This document shows positions 39,105 to 47,896 of a stretch of DNA of 64,000 bases, piece by piece. Position 1 is the first letter of the stretch; every line of letters starts with the position of its first letter. The notes under the pieces are model-generated. The model was not told the origin of the DNA. It did not search any database and saw nothing but the letters and a program-made list of their open reading frames with translations. The position numbers and the translations under genes were made by a program. Source of the DNA: Sphingomonas turrisvirgatae (GTDB lineage: Bacteria; Pseudomonadota; Alphaproteobacteria; Sphingomonadales; Sphingomonadaceae); contig NZ_MDDS01000003.1 in NCBI RefSeq assembly GCF_001721295.1, positions 62,001-126,000 of the forward strand, written 5' to 3'.

Positions 39105-40070
39105 ATGAGCGAACTCGACCTGTCGGGTATCGACCCGCTGCGTCGCGGCGAGGTCAGGCGCCGGATCGGCGTGCTGGACCGCTATCTCGCCATCAAGCGC
39201 CCGACGCGCGCCGATGCGGAACGGCATGCCGGCGAGATCGGCATCGGCGTCGCCCAATTCTACCGGCTGGCCAAGGCCTGGCGCCTCCACCGCAAGCCGC
39301 AGATGGTCGGGGTGGGAGAGCGAGGGCGGCCCAGAACGCGGCGCGACGGCGTGCCCGAGAAATCGCGGTCGATCGTGGTCGAGGTCATCGGCGAACTCGG
39401 CGCGGATGCGAAACTGGCCGACCTGCTCCGCGAGGTGGCACGGCGATGCGACGCTGCCGGCACGGTCACGCCCTCGCGCGGCGCCCTGTGGACCTATGTC
39501 ATGGACGCGCGCGCCACCAGCCCCATCCGGACCGACGAGCCGCGCCGCATCGTGGTTGGACGCGTATGGGCCGAACTGCCCACGTTGCACGGCGACGGCA
39601 ACATGTTTCCCGAGGTCGCGATCGCGATGCTGCTGCCCGAACGGACGATCATCGGCAGCGACGTGTCACTGGACCCCGGCAAGCGCGGCAGTGCGGCACT
39701 GGCGCTCGCCCGAGCGTTCGCGACCATGGGCGACGTCCCCGCCGACCTGCAGGTCGAGGTCTCCGCCGCCGACCGCGAAGAGGTGCTGCCGGTGCACCTC
39801 GCGCGTCTCGGTCGCGAACCGCTCCTTGGGGGAAGGTCCACAGGGACGACGATCGCCAGCAACCTGGGCCGCATGGTCGGCGGGCTGCGTATCCTGCACC
39901 GGCCGCACACCGCCAATCCGGATCGCCTTCTGGCCGCCAGATCCGTCACACCGCTGGACGGTGACACCGCGGCGACCGAGGTGGATCGCGCGATCCGCCG
40001 CCACAATGCGATGATCAGCGGCGATACGGGCGATGTCCTCGCAGGCCGTGATGCGCGACTGCGGGCATGA
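39105..40070 (+). CDS. Transposase-fold protein without obvious DDE triad (TnsB/TniA-like)
   Basis: 321 residues, AAGGAAAAG upstream. Residues about 10-70 and 85-135 look like the two helix-turn-helix/winged-helix modules at the N-terminus of TniA/TnsB-type transposases (GIGVAQFYRLAKAWRLHRK; VARRCDAAGTVTPSRGALWTYVMDA). Residues about 145-300 follow the outline of an RNase H-like catalytic domain (RIVVGRVWAEL, FPEVAIAMLLPERTIIGSDVSL, AATEVDRAIRRHNAM), but the aspartates expected at the first two active-site strands are not there. Adjacent to the right end of the element. May bind the end repeats or regulate transposition; alternatively an unrelated hypothetical protein. Confidence 0.5.
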   Translation: MSELDLSGIDPLRRGEVRRRIGVLDRYLAIKRPTRADAERHAGEIGIGVAQFYRLAKAWRLHRKPQMVGVGERGRPRTRRDGVPEKSRSIVVEVIGELGADAKLADLLREVARRCDAAGTVTPSRGALWTYVMDARATSPIRTDEPRRIVVGRVWAELPTLHGDGNMFPEVAIAMLLPERTIIGSDVSLDPGKRGSAALALARAFATMGDVPADLQVEVSAADREEVLPVHLARLGREPLLGGRSTGTTIASNLGRMVGGLRILHRPHTANPDRLLAARSVTPLDGDTAATEVDRAIRRHNAMISGDTGDVLAGRDARLRA

Positions 40071-40304
40071 CGCCCGGAGCAAGAACGACATCGGCCACTT
40101 CGCCGGCGCGGGACTCGCTGCGGACGGGCATCCCGCCTACGGCGGCAATCACGCCATGGACCTCACGTCTACCGGTGGAGGATCATCGGCTGCCGACGAG
40201 TCGAGATCAACGTCCGGGAGCGCGTGATGCTGCCGAGGAACAAGCCCAGCATGCGCCACTTCAGCCGTCTCCAGTTTCGAGGTGCCCTCGGCACATCCGG
40301 CACG

Positions 40305-40503
40305 TAATGACCCTTTATGGGCGAAATCGCCCGCCAAGTCGTGCTGCTTGCCGACAACCTGCTAAGATCGGCTGACAAAATTCTCGATCCCATAAAGAGT
40401 CATTCTGTAGAATGACCAATCGGGGCGGAAATCGGCGTTCGATTCAAGGGCTTAGGTAAAATGACCGCTTATGGGAGCGGAAAATTACCTCTTATGGGCG
40501 AAG
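40305..40503. repeat. Transposase-binding-like repeats at element right end
   Basis: Read from outside inward the unit is CCCATAA-R-VGGTMATT (16 bp). Copies: 40483-40498 (AATTACCTCTTATGGG on plus strand), 40460-40475 (AATGACCGCTTATGGG), 40306-40321 (AATGACCCTTTATGGG), and one inverted copy at 40389-40404 (CCCATAAAGAGTCATT). The outer two are 23 bp apart. The inverted copy forms a near palindrome with AGAATGACC at 40409-40417. Number, spacing and location fit TnsB-binding sites of a Tn7-like end. Confidence 0.7.
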
Positions 40504-40508
40504 TGACA
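40484..40508 (-). mobile_element. Right terminus of the Tn7-like element
   Basis: The sequence reads TGTCACTTCG from 40508 inward on the minus strand, directly followed by the outermost repeat. Tn7-type and Tn5053-type elements begin TGT. Beyond it lie ATGTG (40509-40513), a candidate target-site duplication, and the tRNA-Tyr gene. The exact boundary was set only by the TGT rule. Confidence 0.6.
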
Positions 40509-40540
40509 ATGTGGCGCGCAGCCTACCCTGTTCGGGGCGG

Positions 40541-40626
40541 TGGTGGAAGGGACTGGATTCGAACCAGTGTACGCTCACGCGGGCAGATTTACAGTCTGCT
40601 GCCTTTAACCACTCGGCCACCCTTCC
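40541..40626 (-). tRNA. tRNA-Tyr (GTA), CCA encoded
   Basis: On the minus strand: acceptor GGAAGGG, D-arm GCCGAGTGGTTAAAGGC, anticodon arm CAGACTGTAAATCTG (GTA), a long class II variable arm as expected for tRNA-Tyr, T-arm CTGGTTCGAATCCAG, acceptor CCCTTCC, A and CCA. 86 nt. The element's end is 32 bp from its 3' terminus, which makes this gene the probable attachment landmark. Confidence 0.95.
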
Positions 40627-40821
40627 ATGCGGCACGCCGAAGCGAGTGCGGGCCAATGCCCAAGCGGCCGCCGCCTGTCAACGCCTGTCGGCGTGGAAAT
40701 AGCGCCCTTGACGCGCGCGCCCTACGCGGCCAAACGCGCCCCGCATTTCTGAAAAAGTCCGGCTGCCGAGTCCTGTCGAAGGGCGGCCTGGGGCTCGCCC
40801 GGCAGGCGGAGACGTGTATCC

Positions 40822-42111
40822 ATGGCAAATGTTGCAGTGATCGGCGCCCAATGGGGTGACGAGGGCAAGGGCAAGATCGTCGACTGGCTGGCGAGCCGCG
40901 CCGACCTGGTCGTCCGGTTCCAGGGCGGTCACAATGCCGGCCACACGCTCGTGGTGGGCGACAAGGTGTACAAGCTCTCGCTGCTCCCTTCCGGCCTTGT
41001 CCGCGGGACACTGTCGGCGATCGGCAACGGCGTCGTCTTCGATCCCTGGCATTTCCGTGACGAAGTCGCCAAGCTTCAGGCGCAGGGCATCGAGATCACG
41101 CCCGAAAAGCTTCAGGTGGCCGAGACTGCGCCGCTGATCCTCCCGTTCCATCGCGACCTCGATGCGCTGCGTGAGGATGCGAGCGGCGCGGGCAAGATCG
41201 GTACGACCCGCCGCGGCATCGGCCCGGCGTACGAGGACAAGGTCGGCCGCCGCGCGATCCGCGTCTGCGACCTGGCGCATCTCGACGATCTCGACGCGCA
41301 GCTCGACCGCGTGTGCGCGCACCACGATGCGCTGCGCGCCGGGTTCGGCCAGCCGCCCATCGACCGTGCCAAGCTGCTCGACGACCTGCGCGAGATCGCC
41401 GACGCGGTGCTGCCCTACGCCGCGCCCGTCTGGCTGACGCTCAAGGACGCGAAAGAACGCGGCCGCCGCATCCTGTTCGAGGGCGCGCAGGGCGTGCTGC
41501 TCGACGTGGATCACGGCACCTACCCCTTCGTCACCTCATCCAACACGGTGAGCGGCAGCGCTGCGTCCGGTTCGGGCCTCGGCCCAGGCTCGGTCGGTTT
41601 CGTGCTCGGCATCGTAAAGGCATATACCACCCGCGTCGGCTCCGGCCCGTTCCCGTCGGAACAGGACAACGAGATCGGCGAGCAACTCGGGACCAAAGGG
41701 CGTGAATTCGGAGTCGTCACCGGACGCAAGCGCCGCTGCGGCTGGTTTGACGCGGTGCTGGTGCGGCAGTCGGTGGCGGTCAGCGGCATTACCGGTATCG
41801 CACTCACCAAGCTCGACATCCTCGACGGGATGGAATCCTTGCGCATCTGCACCGGCTACAAGGTCGGCGACAAGCATTACGACTACCTTCCGCCCGCCCC
41901 GCAGGATCAGGCACGCGCCGAAGCGATCTATGAGGAGTTCGAGGGCTGGAGCGGTTCGACGGCGGGCGCACGCAGTTGGGCGCAGCTGCCGGCGCAAGCG
42001 ATCAAATATATTCGCCGGATCGAGGAGCTGGTCGGTTGCCCCGTCGCACTCGTCTCCACCAGCCCGGAGCGTGAGGACACCATCCTGGTCCGCGACCCCT
42101 TCGCAGATTGA
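40822..42111 (+). CDS. purA: Adenylosuccinate synthetase
   Basis: 429 residues. Converts IMP and aspartate with GTP to adenylosuccinate, in the first AMP-specific step. Seen: [16 protein letters not shown] (P-loop, Asp13 and Lys16 region), [11 protein letters not shown], the IMP-binding [38 protein letters not shown] and the GTP-binding [11 protein letters not shown] near 300-310. Length is normal. First core gene after the tRNA and on the opposite strand; 195 bp upstream are free for its promoter. Confidence 0.97.
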   Translation: MANVAVIGAQWGDEGKGKIVDWLASRADLVVRFQGGHNAGHTLVVGDKVYKLSLLPSGLVRGTLSAIGNGVVFDPWHFRDEVAKLQAQGIEITPEKLQVAETAPLILPFHRDLDALREDASGAGKIGTTRRGIGPAYEDKVGRRAIRVCDLAHLDDLDAQLDRVCAHHDALRAGFGQPPIDRAKLLDDLREIADAVLPYAAPVWLTLKDAKERGRRILFEGAQGVLLDVDHGTYPFVTSSNTVSGSAASGSGLGPGSVGFVLGIVKAYTTRVGSGPFPSEQDNEIGEQLGTKGREFGVVTGRKRRCGWFDAVLVRQSVAVSGITGIALTKLDILDGMESLRICTGYKVGDKHYDYLPPAPQDQARAEAIYEEFEGWSGSTAGARSWAQLPAQAIKYIRRIEELVGCPVALVSTSPEREDTILVRDPFAD

Positions 42112-42221
42112 GCTGGGAAGCCGCCAACGAGAACGGCCCCGCGCACTATCGTGCGTGGAGCCGATTTCATTCGCCGCCCCGGACGTGGCGGGGGATCAGA
42201 CCACGCCCGGAACGACGAAAC

Positions 42222-42476
42222 TCAATAGGTCGCGTTCGGCGGCGTGGTCTCAGTATCCGTGCCGTTGGCCGTGGGATCGGCGCTCGGCTCGACATCGGTG
42301 CCGTTCGACTGCGTCTCCGGGGCCGTTGTATCCGGCGGGGTACCGTTGTCAGGTGCGGGCACGCCTTCATTCGTCATATTGTTCTGGAGCGGCGTATCCT
42401 GTCCGCTCGGCAGATTGGCGAGTGCTGCGGTCGAACCGCAAAGGACGATCAGGCCGAATAAAGTCTTGGTGCGCAT
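42222..42476 (-). CDS. Small secreted Thr/Pro/Asn-rich protein
   Basis: 84 residues from ATG 42476, with CAGGAG upstream. Signal peptide MRTKTLFGLIVLCGSTAALA, then a low-complexity acidic sequence (GTPPDTTAPETQSNGTDVEP). No family. Longer upstream frame to 42557 does not begin with a signal peptide, so the shorter start was chosen. Confidence 0.6.
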   Translation of the reverse strand: MRTKTLFGLIVLCGSTAALANLPSGQDTPLQNNMTNEGVPAPDNGTPPDTTAPETQSNGTDVEPSADPTANGTDTETTPPNATY

Positions 42477-42610
42477 GGTAACTCCTGGTGAACGTGGCAT
42501 TTTGAGTAACGAGCCAGTACACCGAAAGTAACCCGGCGGCCCTTCGGCCCGCCCCATTCCTGCCGCATTTCGCCCCCGGCCAGAGCAGATTCAGGGACGA
42601 AACGATCGTG

Positions 42611-43693
42611 TCAGTTCCGACCGGTCTGGGCGCGATGCAGCAATTTCTGGTCCGCAAGCACCAACGCCATCATGGCCTCGACCACCGGGACGCCGCGTAT
42701 CCCGACGCACGGATCGTGCCGCCCCTTGGTGCGTATTTCCGTCGGCTGCCCATCGCGTCCGATGGTCTCGACCGGCGTTAGGATCGACGCCGTCGGCTTG
42801 AACGCGACGCGCACGCGGACCGGCTGCCCCGTGGAGATCCCGCCCGCGATGCCGCCGGCATGGTTCGCCAGAAACTGCGGCCCGCTGCTTTCCTCCGTCC
42901 CCGGACGCATCGGATCGGCATTGCCCTCGCCGGTCGACATCGCCGCAGCGAACCCGTCGCCGATCTCGACGCCTTTCACCGCATTGATGCTCATCATTGC
43001 CGCAGCAAGCTCGCTGTCCAGCTTGGCATACAGCGGCGCGCCCCAGCCGGCCGGCACGCCATATGCTTCGCAGACCACGATCGCGCCCAGTGACGAGCCA
43101 TCCTTGCGCGCAGCATCCACGGCCTGCTCCCACTGCGCGGCGGCGGTCGCGTCGGGCGAAAAGAATGCGTTGTTGTCGATCTCGGCCTCGTCGAAGCGCG
43201 AATACAGGATCGGAATGGTCCCGATCCGCTCGACCCAGGCGCGGATGCGAACTTCCGGGATGACCAGCCGTGCCACCGCCCCCGCCGCCACCCGGCTTGC
43301 CGTCTCGCGGGCCGATGAACGCCCGCCGCCACGATAGTCGCGAAGACCGTATTTGGCGTCATAGGCATAGTCGGCATGGCCGGGGCGGTAGGCGTTGGCG
43401 ACCTCCGAATAATCCTTCGACCGCTGGTCGACATTCTCGATCATCAGGCTGATCGGCGTTCCCGTCGTGCGCCCCTCGAACACGCCGGAGAGGATACGGA
43501 TCTGATCCGGCTCCTGCCGCTGCGTCGTGAACCGCGACTGTCCCGGCCGCCGCTTGTCGAGGAACGGCTGAATTTCAGCCTCGCTCAGCGCCAGGCCCGG
43601 CGGGCACCCGTCCACGACCGCGCCGATTGCCGGCCCGTGGCTCTCACCCCAGGTCGTGAAGCGCAAGACGCGTCCGAAACTGTTGTAGCTCAT
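42611..43693 (-). CDS. aroC: Chorismate synthase
   Basis: 360 residues from ATG 43693. Makes chorismate from EPSP using reduced FMN. Motifs: [33 protein letters not shown] (first signature), [55 protein letters not shown] (second) and [10 protein letters not shown]. The frame extends upstream to 43882 but the family N-terminus is exactly MSYNSFG. Start overlaps the GNAT stop (ATGA). Confidence 0.97.
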   Translation of the reverse strand: MSYNSFGRVLRFTTWGESHGPAIGAVVDGCPPGLALSEAEIQPFLDKRRPGQSRFTTQRQEPDQIRILSGVFEGRTTGTPISLMIENVDQRSKDYSEVANAYRPGHADYAYDAKYGLRDYRGGGRSSARETASRVAAGAVARLVIPEVRIRAWVERIGTIPILYSRFDEAEIDNNAFFSPDATAAAQWEQAVDAARKDGSSLGAIVVCEAYGVPAGWGAPLYAKLDSELAAAMMSINAVKGVEIGDGFAAAMSTGEGNADPMRPGTEESSGPQFLANHAGGIAGGISTGQPVRVRVAFKPTASILTPVETIGRDGQPTEIRTKGRHDPCVGIRGVPVVEAMMALVLADQKLLHRAQTGRN

Positions 43694-44217
43694 GCCGCTT
43701 GCCCCAGCATCGCAAACGCCGGTGCATGTTCGGCCTTTCCTCGCGTCGCGCAGCCCAGCGACTGCGCGCGCAGCGGCTTGGCCATCAAATAGTCGCCGGC
43801 ATAGGGCGACTGGAAACCCTGCGCGTGCTCCGCCGAAAAACCGAACCGCTCGTAGAAGGCTGGATCGCCCAGCACGAAGCATACCGCCGCGCCGGCATCG
43901 CCCAGATGGTTCAGCCCGGCCTGGATCAGCGCTTCGGCGACCCCTTGCCTGCGATAGGGCGCGGCAACCGCGACTGGCGCCAGCGCTACGGCCGGGACTG
44001 CCCGGCCGCCGCCGTCGACGCTCATTCGGCTGAACGCGACGATCCCGGCCAGTTCCCCGCTCTCTTCGTCATCCGCGACCAGCGTCAGCACCATGTCGCC
44101 GTCGATACACAGCCGCTGCACCAGCTGCGCCTCGTCCGCGGAGGGAAAGCTACGCCGCAGCAGCGCGTCGATCGCGGCGACGTCGCCGCCAGTGGCAGGG
44201 CGAACCGCGATCGTCAT
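43690..44217 (-). CDS. GNAT N-acetyltransferase
   Basis: 175 residues. IRPAT-type start [77 protein letters not shown] with the acetyl-CoA motif A (RRQGVA). Resembles the YhbS-like group. Substrate unknown. Coupled to aroC downstream and one base after fabI's stop, so part of a fabI-GNAT-aroC leftward operon. Confidence 0.85.
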   Translation of the reverse strand: MTIAVRPATGGDVAAIDALLRRSFPSADEAQLVQRLCIDGDMVLTLVADDEESGELAGIVAFSRMSVDGGGRAVPAVALAPVAVAAPYRRQGVAEALIQAGLNHLGDAGAAVCFVLGDPAFYERFGFSAEHAQGFQSPYAGDYLMAKPLRAQSLGCATRGKAEHAPAFAMLGQAA

Positions 44218-44218
44218 G

Positions 44219-45046
44219 TCAGGCGAGCGCGATGTCCGGTGCGTCCTCGGCCTTCATGCCGATGACGTGATAGCCGGCATCGACGTGATGCGTTTCGCCG
44301 GTGGTGCCGCTCGACAGGTCGGAGAGAAGATAGAGGCCCGCCCCACCGACATCCTCGATGGTGACGTTGCGCTTCAACGGTGCGTTGAGCTCGTTCCACT
44401 TCAGGATCAGGCGGAAATCGCCGATGCCGCTCGCCGCCAGCGTCTTGATCGGTCCGGCGCTGATCGCATTGACGCGAATATTGTCGCGGCCCAGGTCGAC
44501 CGCCAGATACTGGACGCTGGTCTCCAGCGCTGCCTTCGCCACGCCCATCACGTTATAATGCGGGATCACCTTCTCCGCGCCGTAATAGGACAGCGTCAGC
44601 AGCGAGCCGCCGCCCTTGCCCGTTTCCGGATCGTACGCGGGCATCATCGCCGACGCGCGCTTCGCCACCGCGACGAACGAATAGACACTGATGTTCATCG
44701 TCATCAGGAAATTGTCGAGGCTGGTGTCGACATAGCCGCCGCGCAGCTCGTTCTTGTCGGAAAAACCGATCGCATGGACGACGAAATCGATCGTCGGCCA
44801 GCGTGCAGCCAGCGTCTCGAAAGCAGTATCCAGCGCCGCCATGTCGCTGACATCGCAGTCGATCAGAAAATCGCTGCCAAGCTCCTGCGCCAGCGGCCGC
44901 ACGCGCCTTTCCAGCGCCTCGCCCTGATAGCTGAACGCCAGTTCGGCACCATGTTCGGCCAGCTTCTTGGCAATCCCCCAGGCAAGCGAGCGATCATTCG
45001 CCAGCCCCATGATCAGCCCGCGCTTGCCCTGCATCAATCCGGTCAC
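44219..45046 (-). CDS. fabI: Enoyl-[acyl-carrier-protein] reductase [NADH]
   Basis: 275 residues from GTG 45046. Last reduction step of fatty-acid elongation. SDR fold: MQGKRGLIMGLANDRSLAWGIAK (nucleotide-binding), DVSDMAALDTAF, the Tyr-x6-Lys catalytic pair in SYYGAEKVIPHYNVMGVAKAALE, and AGPIKTLAASGIGDF. The typical start MTGLMQGKRG matches sphingomonad FabI. Its first 53 bp lie inside the 3' end of the preceding yihY-like gene, an unusually long same-strand overlap. Confidence 0.95.
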   Translation of the reverse strand: MTGLMQGKRGLIMGLANDRSLAWGIAKKLAEHGAELAFSYQGEALERRVRPLAQELGSDFLIDCDVSDMAALDTAFETLAARWPTIDFVVHAIGFSDKNELRGGYVDTSLDNFLMTMNISVYSFVAVAKRASAMMPAYDPETGKGGGSLLTLSYYGAEKVIPHYNVMGVAKAALETSVQYLAVDLGRDNIRVNAISAGPIKTLAASGIGDFRLILKWNELNAPLKRNVTIEDVGGAGLYLLSDLSSGTTGETHHVDAGYHVIGMKAEDAPDIALA

Positions 45047-45998
45047 GCTCTTCCTCCGGTTCCTTTGCCGGCCCCTCTAGTCCAGATACAGGCACTTCCG
45101 CCAGAGCCGCGTTGAGTTCGGCGCCGATCACAACGCCAAAACCGATCAGGAAGAAGAAGATCAGCGCCACCATCACCCCGGCCAGGCTGCCATAGGTGAG
45201 GCCATAGCCGCCAAACGCGCCGATGACGGCGGGCAGCGCAAAGGTGCAAGCCATCCACCAACCCGTGACGAATAGCGGCCCGGGCCATTTGGGGCAGCCC
45301 GTCTTGCGATAGCGCCGCGGTGTCAGCGTGTAGAACAGGATATAGAGTGCGCCGAACAGCCCGACCGCCGGCGCGACCTTGCCCACCGAGACGATCCGTT
45401 GTGCATCCGATGCAAAGGGGATGACGCGCCAGATGAACTGTTCGGCGCCCACCAGCAAAACCTGGAAGCTGAACGACATCATCAGCAGGATGACGGCGGC
45501 GATGACCATGCCGATCGCGCCGAGCTTCAGTTTCAGGAACGAACTGCCTGATTGCACGCCATAGGCTTGGCGCAGGATCGCTCGTACTGTCTCGATGAAG
45601 CCCGATGTCGTCCACAAGCCGACGATCGCCCCGAACCACAGGAGCGAGCCCGAGCGTGCTTCCAGCACTTCGATGATCGCGGGGCGCAGCAGGCTCGCGA
45701 CTTCGGGCGGAACGGTGCGCAGGAATGCCGCCGCCGCCTGCAAGCCATCGCCCGTCCGCCCCAGCAACCGCGCCACTGCGGTCGCCACGATAAAGAACGG
45801 AAACAGCGCGACGAGCGTCAGATAGGCAAGGTTGCCGGCATGCGTGAACCCGTCGTTATAGGCGCCGACGAACACGCGCTTCGACACTTCGATCGCGCGT
45901 TCCGTGACGCCAAGGTCGGTCAACCGCTTGTGAAACCCGTGCCGCCGTGCCTCGGGACTTTCGGATGAGATTGCGGCGACGGGCGGGGTTTCTTTCAC
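44994..45998 (-). CDS. YihY/UPF0761 family membrane protein
   Basis: 334 residues from GTG 45998. Six membrane helices: GFTHAGNLAYLTLVALFPFFIVATAVARLLG, LLWFGAIVGLWTTSGFIETVRAILRQAYGV, and PKWPGPLFVTGWWMACTFALPAVIGAFGG. Called ribonuclease BN historically but not a nuclease; function unknown. C-terminal tail is acidic and of low complexity. Five bases separate it from the dnaJ-like gene. Confidence 0.85.
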   Translation of the reverse strand: MKETPPVAAISSESPEARRHGFHKRLTDLGVTERAIEVSKRVFVGAYNDGFTHAGNLAYLTLVALFPFFIVATAVARLLGRTGDGLQAAAAFLRTVPPEVASLLRPAIIEVLEARSGSLLWFGAIVGLWTTSGFIETVRAILRQAYGVQSGSSFLKLKLGAIGMVIAAVILLMMSFSFQVLLVGAEQFIWRVIPFASDAQRIVSVGKVAPAVGLFGALYILFYTLTPRRYRKTGCPKWPGPLFVTGWWMACTFALPAVIGAFGGYGLTYGSLAGVMVALIFFFLIGFGVVIGAELNAALAEVPVSGLEGPAKEPEEERDRIDAGQARADHGAGE

Positions 45999-46003
45999 GC
46001 AGA

Positions 46004-46945
46004 TTAGACGCCCAGCCGCGAGCGCAGGTTCCCTCCGCCTTCCCAATGACTGACGAACTCGGTGAGTTCTGGGTCGCCCGCGGGGATTTCAATCATCAGC
46101 GTCACCAGCAGGTCCCCGCGCCCGGTCTTGCCGTGGAAGCCGCGTTCCTTGAGGCGCAACGTCTTGCCCGAACTCGATCCCGCCGGGACCTTCAGGTTCA
46201 CCGCACCCTCCGGCGTCGGCACGCGCACCGCGGCGCCCTCGACCGCTTCCTTGAGGTTGATCGGGAGGTCGAGCCGAATGTTGTCGCCATCGCGGGTATA
46301 GAAGCGGTGCGGCTCGATCTCGATCGTCACGATCGCGTCGCCATTGCCGCCCGGTCCTGGATCGCCCTTGCCCGACAGCCGCATCTGCGTACCGCTCTCG
46401 ACCCCCTTGGGCAGCTTCAAATCGATCGCCGCGCCGTCGCGCAGTTGGATCCGCTGCGGCTTCAACGCGGCAGCGTCTTCGAACGGCACGCGCAGGCGAT
46501 AGGCGACATTGGCACCCTTGGCCGGGGCGGCACGTCGGCCGAAGCCCTGCGAGAAGCCGCCTTGCTGGCCGCCCATCCCGGCGCGACCGCCGAACAGGCC
46601 CTCGAAAATGTCACCGATATCGGCTTCGCCGCCGCCGAAGTCGAACCCGCCGCCGCCCGGCCGGAACCCGCCCTGCGGCCCGCCGCGCGCGCCGCCGAAA
46701 CCGGCGCCGAACGGCGAGGTCGGGTTGCCATCGGCATCGATCTCGCCCCGGTCAAACCGCGCGCGCTTGTCCTTGTCCATCAGCAGGTCATAGGCCTGCG
46801 TGACGGTCGAGAACTTTTCGGCCGCCTTGGGATTGTCCTTGTTGCGATCGGGATGCAGTTCCTTGGCGAGCTTGCGATACGCCTTCTTGACTTCGTCCTC
46901 GCTCGCACCGCGCGACACGCCCAGCGTCGTGTAAGGATCAGCCAC
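46004..46945 (-). CDS. DnaJ-class co-chaperone (CbpA-like)
   Basis: 313 residues. J domain (1-67) with HPDRN, the HPD triad that stimulates DnaK ATPase. A long Gly/Phe-rich linker (about 75-140, [24 protein letters not shown]). Two C-terminal client-binding beta domains ([13 protein letters not shown]..., [24 protein letters not shown]). No zinc-finger cysteines, so CbpA-type rather than DnaJ. Normal length. Confidence 0.92.
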   Translation of the reverse strand: MADPYTTLGVSRGASEDEVKKAYRKLAKELHPDRNKDNPKAAEKFSTVTQAYDLLMDKDKRARFDRGEIDADGNPTSPFGAGFGGARGGPQGGFRPGGGGFDFGGGEADIGDIFEGLFGGRAGMGGQQGGFSQGFGRRAAPAKGANVAYRLRVPFEDAAALKPQRIQLRDGAAIDLKLPKGVESGTQMRLSGKGDPGPGGNGDAIVTIEIEPHRFYTRDGDNIRLDLPINLKEAVEGAAVRVPTPEGAVNLKVPAGSSSGKTLRLKERGFHGKTGRGDLLVTLMIEIPAGDPELTEFVSHWEGGGNLRSRLGV

Positions 46946-46996
46946 TTCATTCCCCGTTATGTTTGTACCCGTGTTGGCTTGCTACATCGGCGTCGA

Positions 46997-47896
46997 CTAC
47001 GCCGGTTGCAAGTCGCTCGTTTCCAGCGGCTCGACATCGACCGATACGGTCATATTCTGCGCACCATAGCCCAGGATCACGCCGTCGACCGGGGCGATGT
47101 CGGCATAATCGCGGCCGATCGCAACGATGACATGGTCGCTCGCCATCCAGATGCCGTTGGTCGGATCAACGCCGACCCAGCCGCGCTCGGGCCCGCACCA
47201 CAACAACACCCAGGCATGGGTCGCGTCCGCGCCGACCAGCCGCGGCATTCCCGGCGGCGGCAACGTGCGCAGATAGCCCGAGGCATAGGCTGCCGGCAGC
47301 CCCGCCGCGCGCAGGCCAGAAATCATGATCTGCGCGAAATCCTGGCACACGCCTCCGCGCTTCACGAACGCGTCATAGGGGGTGGTGTCAACCAGCGTCG
47401 CCGTGGGATCAAAGGCGAACTCGCGCTGGATGCGTTGCGCCAGCGCGATCGCCGCCTCCAATGCGCCGCGGCGCGGATCCAGGTCCTGCGCGCACCAGTC
47501 GGCAATCTCCTTGTTGAGCGGCAACAGCGGCGATGGGAACAGATACGCGGCCGCACTCGCCGGGCCGGCGTCGCGGCTCGCCCGCGCCAGCACGGCAATT
47601 TCGCCGAGCGTCGGATCTGCAGCATCCGGTACCGGCACCGGGCGATCGACCGTGATGCGGCAACGGCTCTCGATCGTCAGGCTGGTCGATGCCTGTTCCA
47701 CAACCAGCCGCACTACATTGGCCAGCCCTGCCTCCGCCCGCGCGGGCGAGGTCCGCCCGCCCGGCTCGACCACCAGCGCATAATCGTGCAGGTCCTGGCC
47801 CGACCAGACGATCGGTTTCAGACGCAGATTGCACCGCGCAAAGCCGACCGGTTCGGCATAGTCGAAGCGGGTCACATGGCGGATGTTGTAGAGCAT
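46997..47896 (-). CDS. Transglutaminase-like family protein
   Basis: 299 residues. N-terminal beta region MLYNIRHVTRFDYAEPVGFARCNLRLKP (family Bact_transglu_N). Catalytic core: RGGVCQDFAQIMISGLRAAGLPAAYASGYL (Cys), THAWVLLWCGPERGWVGVDPTNG (His and Asp). Function not established; pairs throughout proteobacteria with the ATP-grasp/alpha-E protein encoded upstream, whose stop meets its start (TGATG). Confidence 0.88.
   Translation of the reverse strand: MLYNIRHVTRFDYAEPVGFARCNLRLKPIVWSGQDLHDYALVVEPGGRTSPARAEAGLANVVRLVVEQASTSLTIESRCRITVDRPVPVPDAADPTLGEIAVLARASRDAGPASAAAYLFPSPLLPLNKEIADWCAQDLDPRRGALEAAIALAQRIQREFAFDPTATLVDTTPYDAFVKRGGVCQDFAQIMISGLRAAGLPAAYASGYLRTLPPPGMPRLVGADATHAWVLLWCGPERGWVGVDPTNGIWMASDHVIVAIGRDYADIAPVDGVILGYGAQNMTVSVDVEPLETSDLQPA

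Larger units (their letters stand above)
1..40508. mobile_element. Putative Tn7-like element carrying defence and metal-resistance cargo (left end outside window)
   Basis: Seen: tnsA and the start of tnsB sit at the left edge; at 40305-40508 there are repeated 16-bp motifs followed by a terminus that reads TGTCACTTCG from the outside inward; 32 bp beyond lies the 3' end of a tRNA-Tyr gene, after which only housekeeping genes occur. Known: Tn7-type elements end in TGT/ACA, carry several transposase-binding repeats per end, and often insert at fixed sites next to conserved genes, including tRNA genes. Inferred: everything from the left edge to 40508 is one element. Oddity: in Tn7 itself tnsA abuts the right end, whereas here about 39 kb of cargo would separate them, so nested or adjacent elements are possible. 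The other terminus, tnsC and a tniQ/tnsD targeting gene would have to lie to the left. Confidence 0.55.

Noticed and set aside
40071-40304. Possible small genes between the transposase-like gene and the end repeats
   Set aside because: Several overlapping short frames without ribosome binding sites or recognisable families; one frame ending at 40306 (RWRIIGCRRVEINVRE...) could be a remnant but cannot be supported.
1-40508. An integrative conjugative element or plasmid integration as the explanation for the island
   Set aside because: No integrase, relaxase, type IV secretion or replication gene is visible; tnsAB and the repeat-bearing end fit a Tn7-like element better.
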